DNA from: Lachnospira multipara ATCC 19207
GTDB taxonomy: Bacteria; Bacillota; Clostridia; Lachnospirales; Lachnospiraceae
DNA: 64,000 nt
Assembly: GCF_000424105.1 (NCBI RefSeq)
Contig: NZ_AUJG01000003.1
Span: 124,001-188,000, forward strand
Direction of reading: 5' to 3'
Below the pieces are notes generated by a model. It had not been told where the DNA came from, ran no database searches, and worked only from the letters and a program-made list of their open reading frames with translations. Shown in pieces: positions 15,608 through 24,207 of this stretch; position 1 is the stretch's first letter, and the number at the start of each line of letters is the position of its first letter. The position numbers and the translations under genes are program-made.

Positions 15608-16064
15608 TTAAAGTGTTCACTTTCGGACAATTTTTGAATCATCTGCAGTTTTCTGCAATTCCCTATAATATGCCAGATAGCGATATGCTGTTCTTCTGCT
15701 GACATCCCCCTCTGCCACAATCTCCATAAGAGTCATGCCACTCTCATACTTCAAAATGAAATCATTGTATGCTGCCATCCAAGCTTCATCATGTTTTTTG
15801 CGACCACCGAAGTTACGGTTACGAAGCGTTTCATTTTCCGCCTTAAGCTCGGCAACCTCTTTTTCTAATTTTTTTATTCTTTTAAGGGCTTCATCAAGAG
15901 TTGTAATCCTCATCTTGTGCCACCTCGCTTTCTGACACTATTGTAATTCTGAACTGTGTCACTGTCAACTTGCTTTTTGGCACATGCTCTTTCTGATTTC
16001 ATCCCTGTGCTTGGATTGTGATAACATTGACTATAATAATCTTTGAGTCGGTCACCAATTTTTC
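15608..16064. repeat. Direct repeat R1, copy b (control module)
   Basis: This is the second copy of the repeat at 9588-10046, same orientation, with scattered substitutions. The promoter here is TTGACA (plus-strand complement at 15963-15968) and TACAAT (15940-15945), again 17 bases apart, with the same flanking direct repeats. It precedes the KilA-N gene instead of the ORF6N gene. Sequence right of 16064 (to 16160) holds no gene I can support. Confidence 0.8.
15617..15913 (-). CDS. Small coiled-coil helix-turn-helix protein of repeat R1 (copy b)
   Basis: This 98-residue paralogue of 9603-9893 has the same coiled coil (KEVAELKAENETLRNRNFGG) and the same helix-turn-helix (MTLMEIVAEGDVSRRTAYRY). 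The main differences are in the C-terminal dozen residues. GAGGTGG precedes ATG 15913. The gene stops 30 bases before the KilA-N start, so the two are almost certainly cotranscribed. That the same control gene precedes two different phage-type genes suggests a portable regulatory cassette. The DNA-binding role is from the motif; the target is inferred to be its own promoter. Confidence 0.75.
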   Translation of the reverse strand: MRITTLDEALKRIKKLEKEVAELKAENETLRNRNFGGRKKHDEAWMAAYNDFILKYESGMTLMEIVAEGDVSRRTAYRYLAYYRELQKTADDSKIVRK

Positions 16065-16160
16065 ATATAAATAAGTTTCTCTGGCTATTGGTATATATAT
16101 TGAATCCTAATTTTTTCTATGTATTCTAGATAACAATTCTTTCTAGACAACCACACTTAG

Positions 16161-16598
16161 TCAACACTTTTGATATTCCTTATAAATATGAGCCAATTCC
16201 CTCTTATCTATCAGTTCATGACCTATAAATGATAATTCCACTATATACGGCATCCAATCAATGATCCGAAGGAAATCATCCACATCAAATGCTGGATCAT
16301 AATAATTCAGAATGGTGCTAAGTGCAGTTCCATGCGTACCTATGACAATTGTTTTCCCATTAAACCTGTCAAGAACATCAAATAAGGCATTGACATTGCG
16401 TTCCTGCGTTGATCTGAGGGATTCTCCACCTTGCTCCGCATAATCAAAATTTGTCCACCTTTTAGAAAATTGTCCCATTCCATTTCCGTGTTCACCGCTC
16501 TTTCTCTCGCAGAATCTTTCATCCGTGATGATACTCATAGAAAAATAATCAGCAGCCGCTTGGATAGTATCTACACTTCTTCTTTCAGCATTTGAAGC
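16161..16598 (-). pseudogene. Histidine phosphatase (phosphoglycerate-mutase-like) gene, N-terminus missing
   Basis: The open frame starts inside the 3' end of the NUDIX gene as ASNAERRSVDTIQAAADYF. It continues with TDERFCERKSGEHGNGMG and KTIVIGTHGTALSTILNYYD, the C-terminal catalytic His motif of the family. The essential N-terminal RHG motif with the phosphorylated His is absent, so it should be inactive. ATG 16538 could start a 125-residue product, but no good ribosome binding site supports it. Confidence 0.7.
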
Positions 16599-17098
16599 AC
16601 ACGCAGCTCTCTCTTTATCATCTGATAATTGAAAGCGTTCTCACTGGTATACTCGTCATTTACCCGGATTGCTTCGTCAATATCAACATCTCTTAAAGTA
16701 AACTCCAATTCTTCCTCGTAACTGTCAAGATCCTGCCCTATGTTTGCTTCACTTACATCACAGAAATAATAGAAATTTTCCTGCTCAAAAATGGTATTCT
16801 CATCTCTATCACTGTTTTGTCTTCTCAAAACGCTGCCGTATTCTCTAACGGTTTCCGGTATAACAACAAGACCTGTTTCCTCTCGCACTTCCCTAATGAG
16901 CGTATCTATCCTGTCCTCATTACCACGGATTCCTCCACCAGGAAACTTATAATACTTCTCGACAGGGCTGTATACCATGCGAAGTTTGCCTTCTCTTCGT
17001 ATGATTGTTCTAACAGACGGTCTTCTGAAAATCCTAAAATCCTCTCTATAATCTTTAAGATCAATTGTAAATAATCTTCTCATATTACCGTTTCTCAT
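16571..17098 (-). CDS. NUDIX hydrolase
   Basis: The 175-residue protein has a complete NUDIX box: GGGIRGNEDRIDTLIREVRE continuing EETGLV (Gx5Ex7REUxEExGU) at about residues 53-75. These enzymes cleave nucleoside diphosphates linked to another moiety, using Mg2+. YYKFPGGG just before the box is typical. The substrate is unknown. The 3' end overlaps a truncated histidine-phosphatase frame, so the downstream neighbour was probably joined by recombination or lost its start. It lies just left of repeat R2b; 17099-17185 holds nothing I recognise. Confidence 0.88.
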   Translation of the reverse strand: MRNGNMRRLFTIDLKDYREDFRIFRRPSVRTIIRREGKLRMVYSPVEKYYKFPGGGIRGNEDRIDTLIREVREETGLVVIPETVREYGSVLRRQNSDRDENTIFEQENFYYFCDVSEANIGQDLDSYEEELEFTLRDVDIDEAIRVNDEYTSENAFNYQMIKRELRVLQMLKEEV

Positions 17099-17185
17099 TT
17101 TCCCTCCACAACCATGCTTTCGTTACATTAAATTTTTCAATTAGGATCAAAACTTGATTCTACGCTCCTCTTCCTCGAATGCATA

Positions 17186-17747
17186 GATAATCTTCAATCA
17201 TCTGAACATCTCCTGGAGTAAACTTACTTTCAGGACTTGCAGGTTTTCCCACAAAGGCGTATACAATTAAAAAAAATTTATGCTATACTATTACATTATA
17301 TGATGATAAGGATGTGATTATTATGAAAAAATTGAAATTACTTTCTAATCTACTTTGGTTAATTGGGATCACCATTATCGCAATGGTAATTCTAGGAAAA
17401 TATCATTTCATCAGTTTTCTCCCCACATCCATAGACCCTTATACATCTAATTCTTCAGAGCAACTACAATTAGCTAGTAATTATACTATTGCATTTAATT
17501 TTACAGGGTATGCTTTTATTATTATTTCTATTGTCCTTAAAATTTACATCATGGAACATACAGAAAATAATATTTTCAAAACGTATTCTTTACGAATTAA
17601 AGAGAATAAGCCTAATTATCTTTTAATACTGTGTAAAATTGTAATCATAATTTTTTCACTAATTTGCATACTTATATCTTCTCTAATTACACTTTTCTCC
17701 TTTATAAATTTTGATGATGTTCCTTTATAAAAAGAGGAATTATTTTT
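17186..17747. repeat. Direct repeat R2, copy b
   Basis: This copy of 12330-12890 has the same orientation, with only scattered substitutions. It contains a second complete small membrane-protein gene and a shorter part of the minus-strand gene tail. It forms the right edge of the accessory island, next to the housekeeping rlmCD gene. Confidence 0.85.
17323..17730 (+). CDS. Small three-helix membrane protein of repeat R2 (copy b)
   Basis: This is a near-identical paralogue of 12466-12873: 135 residues with three hydrophobic segments. Substitutions include Ser for Cys, Ile for Phe, Thr for Lys and Ile for Leu. It has the same AAGGATG ribosome binding site with 10-base spacing and the same TATACT box. 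Conservation of the full frame in both copies suggests a recent duplication or continued selection. The family is unrecognised. It has no partner gene in its orientation, so it appears to be a single-gene unit carried by the repeat. Confidence 0.65.
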   Translation: MKKLKLLSNLLWLIGITIIAMVILGKYHFISFLPTSIDPYTSNSSEQLQLASNYTIAFNFTGYAFIIISIVLKIYIMEHTENNIFKTYSLRIKENKPNYLLILCKIVIIIFSLICILISSLITLFSFINFDDVPL

Positions 17748-17818
17748 ATAATGCTACCCTTTTTTATATACTAGCATTTTTCCATAAAATCTGCGTAAAC
17801 AGATGCTAAGGTTTTCTA

Positions 17819-19306
17819 TTAGTTCACTCTTGTGAGCAACACAACATTTTCTACGTGCACAGTATGAGGGAACATATCCACAGGCTGCACCTTCTCCACC
17901 TTAAATCCCTTCTCGCATAAGAACTTAAGATCTCTTGAAAGTGTTGCTGAATCACAACTTACATAAACTAATCTTTTTGGTGCCATTAATACAAGTGTAT
18001 TAAGAAGCGCCTCATCGCAACCCTTTCTTGGAGGATCAACTACAACTACATCTGGATGCTTTGCAGAAGCATCCCCATCTTTACCATAGATTTCAGGAAC
18101 CACTTCTTCAGCCTTACCCACCATAAAGTTAGAGTTTGTAATGGCATTAATCTTAGCGTTATTTTTAGCATCCTCAATGGCCTGAGGAACTATTTCCACC
18201 CCATACACTTCCTTTGCCTTTTTAGCAAGGAAAAGAGAGATTGTACCAATTCCACAATACATATCCCATACCACTTCTCCTCCAGTAAGACCTGCAAATT
18301 CTAAAGCCTTAGAATAGAGCTTCTTAGTTTGAATTGGATTTACCTGGAAGAAAGAAAGTGGTGAAATCTGGAATTTAATATCTGCAATAAAATCCTCAAT
18401 ATAACTGCTGCCATAAAGAGTTTTACACTCTTCCCCTAAGATTACATTGGTGTCCTTTTTGTTCAAATTAAGCATAATAGATGTAATTCTTGCAACACCA
18501 TCACCCTTAGCTTTTAAGTCCTTTTTTAATTCTTCTGATTCTAAGTCATTAAATCTTGAAGCAGCACTTGTCTTAATTTTACTAAAATCAATTGAAAGTA
18601 ATTTCTCATTAAGCTTATCTGCCTGCTCCGCCTTTAAGCCATTTCCATTAATTACAAGACAGACCATAATCTGACCTGTTGTAAAGCCTGTTCTAATAAG
18701 TACATGACGAACCAGTCCCTTATGCTTAGTTTCATCATAAGCAGGGATAGCATTTTCCTCCATCCACTCTTTAACTTTTTGTAAAATGTAGACATTTTCC
18801 TTAGCACCAATAAGGCAATCCTGGTTATCAATAATTGAATGAGTTCTTCCTGCATAAAAGCCCATAACAATCTTGCCTTCTTTGTTTAATCCCACAGGAT
18901 ACTGGGCTTTATTTCTATAATTAAATTCAGACTCCATACCAATAACTGGAAGAACCTCTAATTTAGAAGCTCCTGTGAAGCCACCAATTCTTTCAAGATT
19001 TCCCTCCACTAAAGAACGCTTAAAATCAAGCTGTGCCTTATAATTCATCTGTTGAATCTGGCATCCACCACACTGTCTAGCCACAGGGCATTTTGCCTCA
19101 ATTCTTGCAGGACTAGCCTTAAGGATCTTCATTAAACGGCCATAGCCATAATTTTTCTTAGCCTTAATAATCATGGCTTCGATTTCATCCCCGATTAGGG
19201 CATCCTTTACAAATAAAGTGTAGCCATCAACTCTACCTATACCCTCTCCACTAGTTCCTAAATCTGTAATTGTTAATTTAACTGTGTCGTTCTTTTTATA
19301 TGACAT
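17819..19306 (-). CDS. rlmCD: 23S rRNA (uracil-C5)-methyltransferase, RlmCD/RlmD type
   Basis: The 495-residue protein has an N-terminal TRAM domain (TITDLGTSGEGIGRVDGYTL). An iron-sulfur cluster motif follows (CPVARQCGGCQ, with a Cys upstream), then a class I methyltransferase domain with WDMYCGIGTISLFLA and a catalytic Cys in VYVSCDSATLSRDL. It methylates uridines of 23S rRNA using S-adenosylmethionine; in Firmicutes one enzyme often does both U747 and U1939. I start it at ATG 19306, which has AAAGGAT a few bases upstream. The longer frame to 19351 lacks this signal. It is a core gene and marks the right border of the island. The exact target sites are family knowledge. Confidence 0.9.
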   Translation of the reverse strand: MSYKKNDTVKLTITDLGTSGEGIGRVDGYTLFVKDALIGDEIEAMIIKAKKNYGYGRLMKILKASPARIEAKCPVARQCGGCQIQQMNYKAQLDFKRSLVEGNLERIGGFTGASKLEVLPVIGMESEFNYRNKAQYPVGLNKEGKIVMGFYAGRTHSIIDNQDCLIGAKENVYILQKVKEWMEENAIPAYDETKHKGLVRHVLIRTGFTTGQIMVCLVINGNGLKAEQADKLNEKLLSIDFSKIKTSAASRFNDLESEELKKDLKAKGDGVARITSIMLNLNKKDTNVILGEECKTLYGSSYIEDFIADIKFQISPLSFFQVNPIQTKKLYSKALEFAGLTGGEVVWDMYCGIGTISLFLAKKAKEVYGVEIVPQAIEDAKNNAKINAITNSNFMVGKAEEVVPEIYGKDGDASAKHPDVVVVDPPRKGCDEALLNTLVLMAPKRLVYVSCDSATLSRDLKFLCEKGFKVEKVQPVDMFPHTVHVENVVLLTRVN

Positions 19307-19450
19307 GTTAATCCTTTCTATACATAAAGTCAGCTTGCAACGAATCGTCACAAGCTGTCTTAATAATGTCTCTTTTTTTCAATCCAAAACGTTAATATAT
19401 TCTTAAAAGCATCAATGCCCTTAAACTACAACCCCTTAAGAACAATGCTC

Positions 19451-20389
19451 TTAGATAGTTCTTCTAACATTAGCATCTAACCATCTGTTAAAACCAATCC
19501 AATCGTTAGTTTCCTTAGCATCAAGTGCTTCTCTTAGAGTTTCTAACTTAGCATCAATATTATCTGCCATTGAAAGAGCAATAGCTTCAGCAATTGCTGG
19601 CTTCTTAGGAGAACCATATTCTAATTCTCCGTGATGAGCTAAGATACAGTGTCCAATTTCTAATTTGAGAATTTCTGGGAAGCCTTCAATCTTCTTGATT
19701 TTCTCCATAACCATCTCATAACCAATTACTATATGTCCAAGGAAATTTCCTTCGTCTGTATAATCATTTTTAGGAAACTCTGATAACTCTCTAGTTTTAC
19801 CTGCGTCATGAAGCATAGCTGCACTAATAAGTAAGTCTCTATTTAAATAATCATAATTTGCTGCCATCTTGTCGCAAAGTCTTGTTACTGAAAGGGAATG
19901 CTCAAGTAAGCCTCCTGTAAAACCGTGGTGAACTGTCTTTGCTGCTGATGTATTCTTAAATGCCTTAACAAAAATCTCATCATTTCTAAAGAAGGAATTA
20001 AGTAACTGCTTTAAATATTCATTCTTAACGCTATCTACAAAGCCAAGTAATTCCTTAAACATATCCTCCACATCATATCTTGAGGATGGTACATAATCAG
20101 AAATTACATATTCATCTTCATTAGCCACTCTAATTCTTTCAACTTTAAACTGAAGGCTTCCGTTGTAGCTTGAAATCTGGCCTGATACATCTACAAAATC
20201 GCCTACCTCAAACTCCTGAATTCCACCAGAGTTTAAGTCCCAAATCTTAGTATCAATCTGGCCTGTCTTATCAGCAAGAATTACATTGCCATATTCCTTA
20301 TTAGTTCTTGTAAGGGCAATCTGTTTCTGCTTTACATAATAAACTTCGCTAATTCTTTCTCCATCTTTTAATGTCTCTATATATCTCAT
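19451..20389 (-). CDS. yhaM: 3'-5' exoribonuclease YhaM family (OB fold plus HD domain)
   Basis: The 312-residue protein begins with an OB-fold nucleic-acid-binding domain (KQKQIALTRTNKEYGNVILA, then LQFKVERIRV). The metal-dependent HD domain follows, with HHGFTGGLLEHSLSVTRLC, AMLHDAGKTREL and HILAHHGELEYGSPK. This is the YhaM architecture, a 3'-to-5' exonuclease on RNA and single-stranded DNA. Length matches the Bacillus enzyme (about 314). It is 43 bases downstream of the HtrA-like gene, probably in one operon. The 144 bases between it and rlmCD contain a short inverted repeat (CAGCTTG and CAAGCTG, near 19332-19358). Confidence 0.9.
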   Translation of the reverse strand: MRYIETLKDGERISEVYYVKQKQIALTRTNKEYGNVILADKTGQIDTKIWDLNSGGIQEFEVGDFVDVSGQISSYNGSLQFKVERIRVANEDEYVISDYVPSSRYDVEDMFKELLGFVDSVKNEYLKQLLNSFFRNDEIFVKAFKNTSAAKTVHHGFTGGLLEHSLSVTRLCDKMAANYDYLNRDLLISAAMLHDAGKTRELSEFPKNDYTDEGNFLGHIVIGYEMVMEKIKKIEGFPEILKLEIGHCILAHHGELEYGSPKKPAIAEAIALSMADNIDAKLETLREALDAKETNDWIGFNRWLDANVRRTI

Positions 20390-20432
20390 TTTGTTTCTCT
20401 AACCTTTAGTTATCCTTTCTAATTAAACCTGC

Positions 20433-21662
20433 CTACTTTCTTTTAACTGTAACGTCAAAAGTTATCATCTGTAGGCTATCTTTACCTTTTCTCTTAACGG
20501 TAATTTCCATTACATCACCATCTGATTTCTGATATAGTTTCTCACTAAATTCTTGAATTGTCAAAAGGCTTTTTCCATCCACTTCAACAATTACATCTCC
20601 TGCCTGTAAGCCCGCTAAATAAGCCGGTGAATTAATCTCTACAGAAGAAATGTAAACCCCTGTTGGAAGGGAATATTTCTCTGCCAATTCATCAGTAATA
20701 TTCTGTCCTTCAATACCGCAGTACATTACCCCTTGATTGTTAATCATCTCTTCAATGATCCATTTTAAATCTGATAAACCAAGTGCCTTTACTGTAGCAT
20801 TTTCACTTTCATAAGTTATGCCAACTAAGGCTCCACTTGAATTATATAAAAATCCATAATCGCCACTAGTCTTAGCAACATTAGTTTCAAGTATCTCGAA
20901 ATTATGGTCTATGGCTATCTTTGTAGATAAACTTGTAATAGTACAATAATTAATTGTATCCACAGAACTATGCAATTTTCCAACAAATATCAACATATCT
21001 CCCTGATCTAGCACATAGGAATTACCTAGTGTTGCTACTTTTAAGGAATCTCTTATATTCACAGAAATCGCAGAATCACTAAACTTATATAAACTTAAAC
21101 CTAATTCTTCTAAAGTGTAAACTTGACTTAAAACTACCTGACTTGAATCGCTAAAATTAACTACCAACTCAACAGCCTTATCATTCTTATCTCTTACACT
21201 TGCACTTGTTATAATCAAATATTCCGAATTAACATGCCCCACAATAACCCCTGGCATCTGATTAGCGCTGTTATCGCCAAGTTCAGATTCAAGGTCATTA
21301 TACTTATAATCAATTGTTACCACACTTAACTTACAAGCATCCACCATAGATTTAAGATTATTTAGGGCACTATCATAGTCATCCCCAATATCAGGAATAT
21401 CATCTTCACTGTACTGATCATCAAAATAATCTTCATAGTCATCCTTCTCAATATAGATGACTTCAGTATTCTTCTCTATAATCTTAGCCTTAATCTTTGG
21501 CCAAACCAATTTATATAATAATATTATTGCTGCAAGTATCCAGATAATGATTACTATAATTCTAACAATCCTAATTAATTTCTTATACTTCACTCTAGGA
21601 TTTAAAACTACCTTTTCAGTATATAGCTCAAAATCTGAATTCTCCCCGTTGTCGCCTGTCAT
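20433..21662 (-). CDS. HtrA/DegP-like membrane protein with PDZ domain but no catalytic triad (pseudoprotease)
   Basis: This is a 409-residue protein with one membrane span at about residues 28-50 (IVRIIVIIIWILAAIILLY), an acidic linker, a trypsin-like region and a C-terminal PDZ domain (SPAYLAGLQAGDVIVEVDGK). The usual catalytic His position reads LIITSASVRD instead of LTAAHV. The Ser position reads KTSGDYGFLYNSSG instead of GNSGGPL. It should therefore not cut peptides and may bind unfolded or C-terminal peptides outside the membrane. ATG 21662 is chosen for the AAAGGG upstream. It precedes yhaM by 43 bases. The family is assigned from the PDZ and overall layout; the protease-like fold is inference. 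Confidence 0.75.
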   Translation of the reverse strand: MTGDNGENSDFELYTEKVVLNPRVKYKKLIRIVRIIVIIIWILAAIILLYKLVWPKIKAKIIEKNTEVIYIEKDDYEDYFDDQYSEDDIPDIGDDYDSALNNLKSMVDACKLSVVTIDYKYNDLESELGDNSANQMPGVIVGHVNSEYLIITSASVRDKNDKAVELVVNFSDSSQVVLSQVYTLEELGLSLYKFSDSAISVNIRDSLKVATLGNSYVLDQGDMLIFVGKLHSSVDTINYCTITSLSTKIAIDHNFEILETNVAKTSGDYGFLYNSSGALVGITYESENATVKALGLSDLKWIIEEMINNQGVMYCGIEGQNITDELAEKYSLPTGVYISSVEINSPAYLAGLQAGDVIVEVDGKSLLTIQEFSEKLYQKSDGDVMEITVKRKGKDSLQMITFDVTVKRK

Positions 21663-21814
21663 AAAAACCCTTTCTTTATAAATAAAACCCTTTTTACATT
21701 CTATATTATACACAATATTATGGTTTTTTACCTCAAAATAAGATAAAATTAATTTGGTGCACTATTTTTATTTGTACCTATTAGATATATTTATTAGTTA
21801 GGAGTGACATTTTC

Positions 21815-24187
21815 TTGAATAAGAAAGCAATATATACATTAGAATTTAACAAGATACAAGAACAGTTAGTTGCTAAGGCTTCCTCTGAAGGAGCTAAGGC
21901 AATTCTTAGAAAATTAAAGATTGAAACTGATATTAATATTATAAATGAAAAGCTAGACGAAACTAATGACGCTCTTTCTAGAATTTTCCAGAAGGGCAGC
22001 CTTGATTTTAGCAAGGTTCGTGACATTAGAGACTCTCTTTTAAGACTTAAGATGGGAAGTTCACTTAACACTAGAGAACTTCTAAACATTAGTGATATAC
22101 TTACATTATCTAAGCAAATCAAGGAATATTACGAATATAAAGAAGATAGTCTTCAACCAAGCATCGATGCCCTTGAAGAGGCCACTAGCCTTAACAATCA
22201 GATTAAGCGCTGCATTCTTTCAGAAGATGAGATTGCAGATGAGGCATCCGCTACACTTAGTGACATTAGACGAAACAAAAGACTTAGCTCCGATAAGATT
22301 CACACAGAGCTTAACCGTCTTTTAAATTCCTCAAGCGTAAGGAATTGTCTACAGGATTTTGTTATTACATCAAGAAACGGAAGATACTGTCTTCCTGTTA
22401 AGGCTGAATATAAGTCTCAGGTTCCAGGTATGGTACATGACCAGTCCTCTACAGGTTCTACACTCTTTATTGAACCAGCTTCAGTTGTTAAATTAAATAA
22501 CGACATTAAAGAATTAGAACTAAAGGAACAGGCAGAGATTGAAGTCATTTTAGCTAAGCTTAGTGCAAGTGCCAATGAATATCAGGACGTACTTTTAAGC
22601 GACTATGAACTTCTCACAAACCTTGATGTTGCCTTTGCTAAGGGAAATTTATCAAAGCAGATGAAGGCCGCAAGACCAACTATGAATAACAACGGAATTA
22701 TTAACATTAAGAAGGGTCGTCACCCACTTATTGAACAGCACGTTGTAGTTCCTATTGATATTTACCTTGGCCGCGATTTTAAGCTACTTATTATCACAGG
22801 TCCAAACACTGGTGGTAAGACAGTTTCCCTAAAGACAGTGGGTTTACTAACCCTCATGGCTCAAGCAGGCCTTAACATTCCTGCTCTCGAGCATTCTGAT
22901 ATTGCTGTCTTTGAAAATGTTTTCGCAGACATTGGTGATGAACAAAGTATTGAACAATCTCTCTCTACTTTCTCATCTCATATGACAAATCAGGTTAAGA
23001 TTTTACGCCATGCCAATGAAAAAAGCCTTGTGCTTTTTGATGAAATTGGTGCCGGTACTGACCCAACTGAGGGTGCAGCCCTTGCAACATCTATTCTTAA
23101 CCATTTAAAGAATAAAAATGTAACAACTATGGCAACTACTCACTATTCAGAGCTTAAGATGTATGCCCTTACTACTGAAGGAGTTGAGAATGCCAGCTGT
23201 GAATTTGATGTAGAAACTCTAAGTCCAACTTATAAGCTACTTATTGGTGTACCAGGAAAGAGTAATGCCTTTGCTATTTCTAAGAAGCTTGGCCTACCTG
23301 AATACATTTTAAAGGATGCCAGCAAGCGTCTAGAAGAAGATGACATTAAGTTTGAGGACTTAGTTACAGACCTTGAGAATACTAGAGCAAAGCTAGAACG
23401 TGAGAAGGAAGAAATCACTGCTTACAAGGCTGAGATTGAAAGTCTTAAGGAAAAGCTTGAATCTAAGAATGAAAAAATCGATCAGAGTAAGGATAAGATT
23501 TTACGTCGTGCCAACGAACAGGCTGCTGCCATCCTACAGGAGGCTAAGGACTACGCAGATGAGACAATTAAGGTTATGAATAAATCCGGCATGTCTGTTA
23601 AAGAGCTTGAAAAGCGCAGAACTGAAGTTAGAACTAAGATTAATAAGCGAAATGAAAAGCTTAAGGTTGAACCTGCTAAGCTTACAAAGCACACATCTTC
23701 TAACATTGAAGATTTCAAGAAGGGCATGTATGTTCGCGTTCTTACAATGAATGTAATCGGTAGAATTACTGATATTTACCCAACAAAGAAACAAGTAAAT
23801 GTCCTTATTGGTAGCTTATCAACTAAGATGCCAATTAAGAATTTAGAGATACTTGAAAACTACAAGGACCCAGAGGAGTCTAAGGCAAATGCATCTAAAA
23901 CTTCTACTGGTTCTAGCAAGATAAAGATGGGCAAGGCCGCTCATGTAAAAACTGAAATCAACTTACTTGGATATACTGTTGATGAGGCCATTTCAGTTCT
24001 TGATAAATACCTAGATGATGCTTATATTGCAAAGATTCCACAGGTAAGAATTGTACATGGTAAGGGTACTGGAGCCCTAAGAAATGGTATTACCGCCTAT
24101 TTACGTGGCGTTCCATATATTGCAAGCTTTAGACTTGGAAATATCGGGGAGGGCGACGCAGGCGTTACAATCGTAGATTTTAAATAA
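21815..24187 (+). CDS. mutS2: MutS2 ATPase/endonuclease (ribosome collision and recombination factor)
   Basis: The 790-residue protein has the MutS-type core: Walker A GPNTGGKTVSLKTVG at about residue 328, the DIGDEQSIEQSLSTFSSHM motif, and Walker B LVLFDEIGAGTDPTEG. A coiled coil with KOW-like segment follows, and a C-terminal Smr domain (LLGYTVDEAISVLDKYLDDA, HGKGTGALRNGI). MutS2 suppresses recombination and, in Bacillus, rescues collided ribosomes. The start is TTG 21815, with TTAGGAG 10 bases upstream. The length is typical. It heads a plus-strand set with the two-component genes 20 bases downstream. Confidence 0.97.
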   Translation: MNKKAIYTLEFNKIQEQLVAKASSEGAKAILRKLKIETDINIINEKLDETNDALSRIFQKGSLDFSKVRDIRDSLLRLKMGSSLNTRELLNISDILTLSKQIKEYYEYKEDSLQPSIDALEEATSLNNQIKRCILSEDEIADEASATLSDIRRNKRLSSDKIHTELNRLLNSSSVRNCLQDFVITSRNGRYCLPVKAEYKSQVPGMVHDQSSTGSTLFIEPASVVKLNNDIKELELKEQAEIEVILAKLSASANEYQDVLLSDYELLTNLDVAFAKGNLSKQMKAARPTMNNNGIINIKKGRHPLIEQHVVVPIDIYLGRDFKLLIITGPNTGGKTVSLKTVGLLTLMAQAGLNIPALEHSDIAVFENVFADIGDEQSIEQSLSTFSSHMTNQVKILRHANEKSLVLFDEIGAGTDPTEGAALATSILNHLKNKNVTTMATTHYSELKMYALTTEGVENASCEFDVETLSPTYKLLIGVPGKSNAFAISKKLGLPEYILKDASKRLEEDDIKFEDLVTDLENTRAKLEREKEEITAYKAEIESLKEKLESKNEKIDQSKDKILRRANEQAAAILQEAKDYADETIKVMNKSGMSVKELEKRRTEVRTKINKRNEKLKVEPAKLTKHTSSNIEDFKKGMYVRVLTMNVIGRITDIYPTKKQVNVLIGSLSTKMPIKNLEILENYKDPEESKANASKTSTGSSKIKMGKAAHVKTEINLLGYTVDEAISVLDKYLDDAYIAKIPQVRIVHGKGTGALRNGITAYLRGVPYIASFRLGNIGEGDAGVTIVDFK

Positions 24188-24207
24188 TAAAAAAGGGGAA
24201 AAATAAA

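Noticed and set aside
7847-17747. Integron cassette array
   Set aside because: The run of small cargo genes suggested it, but there is no integrase and no attC-like site between genes; the repeats carry genes themselves.
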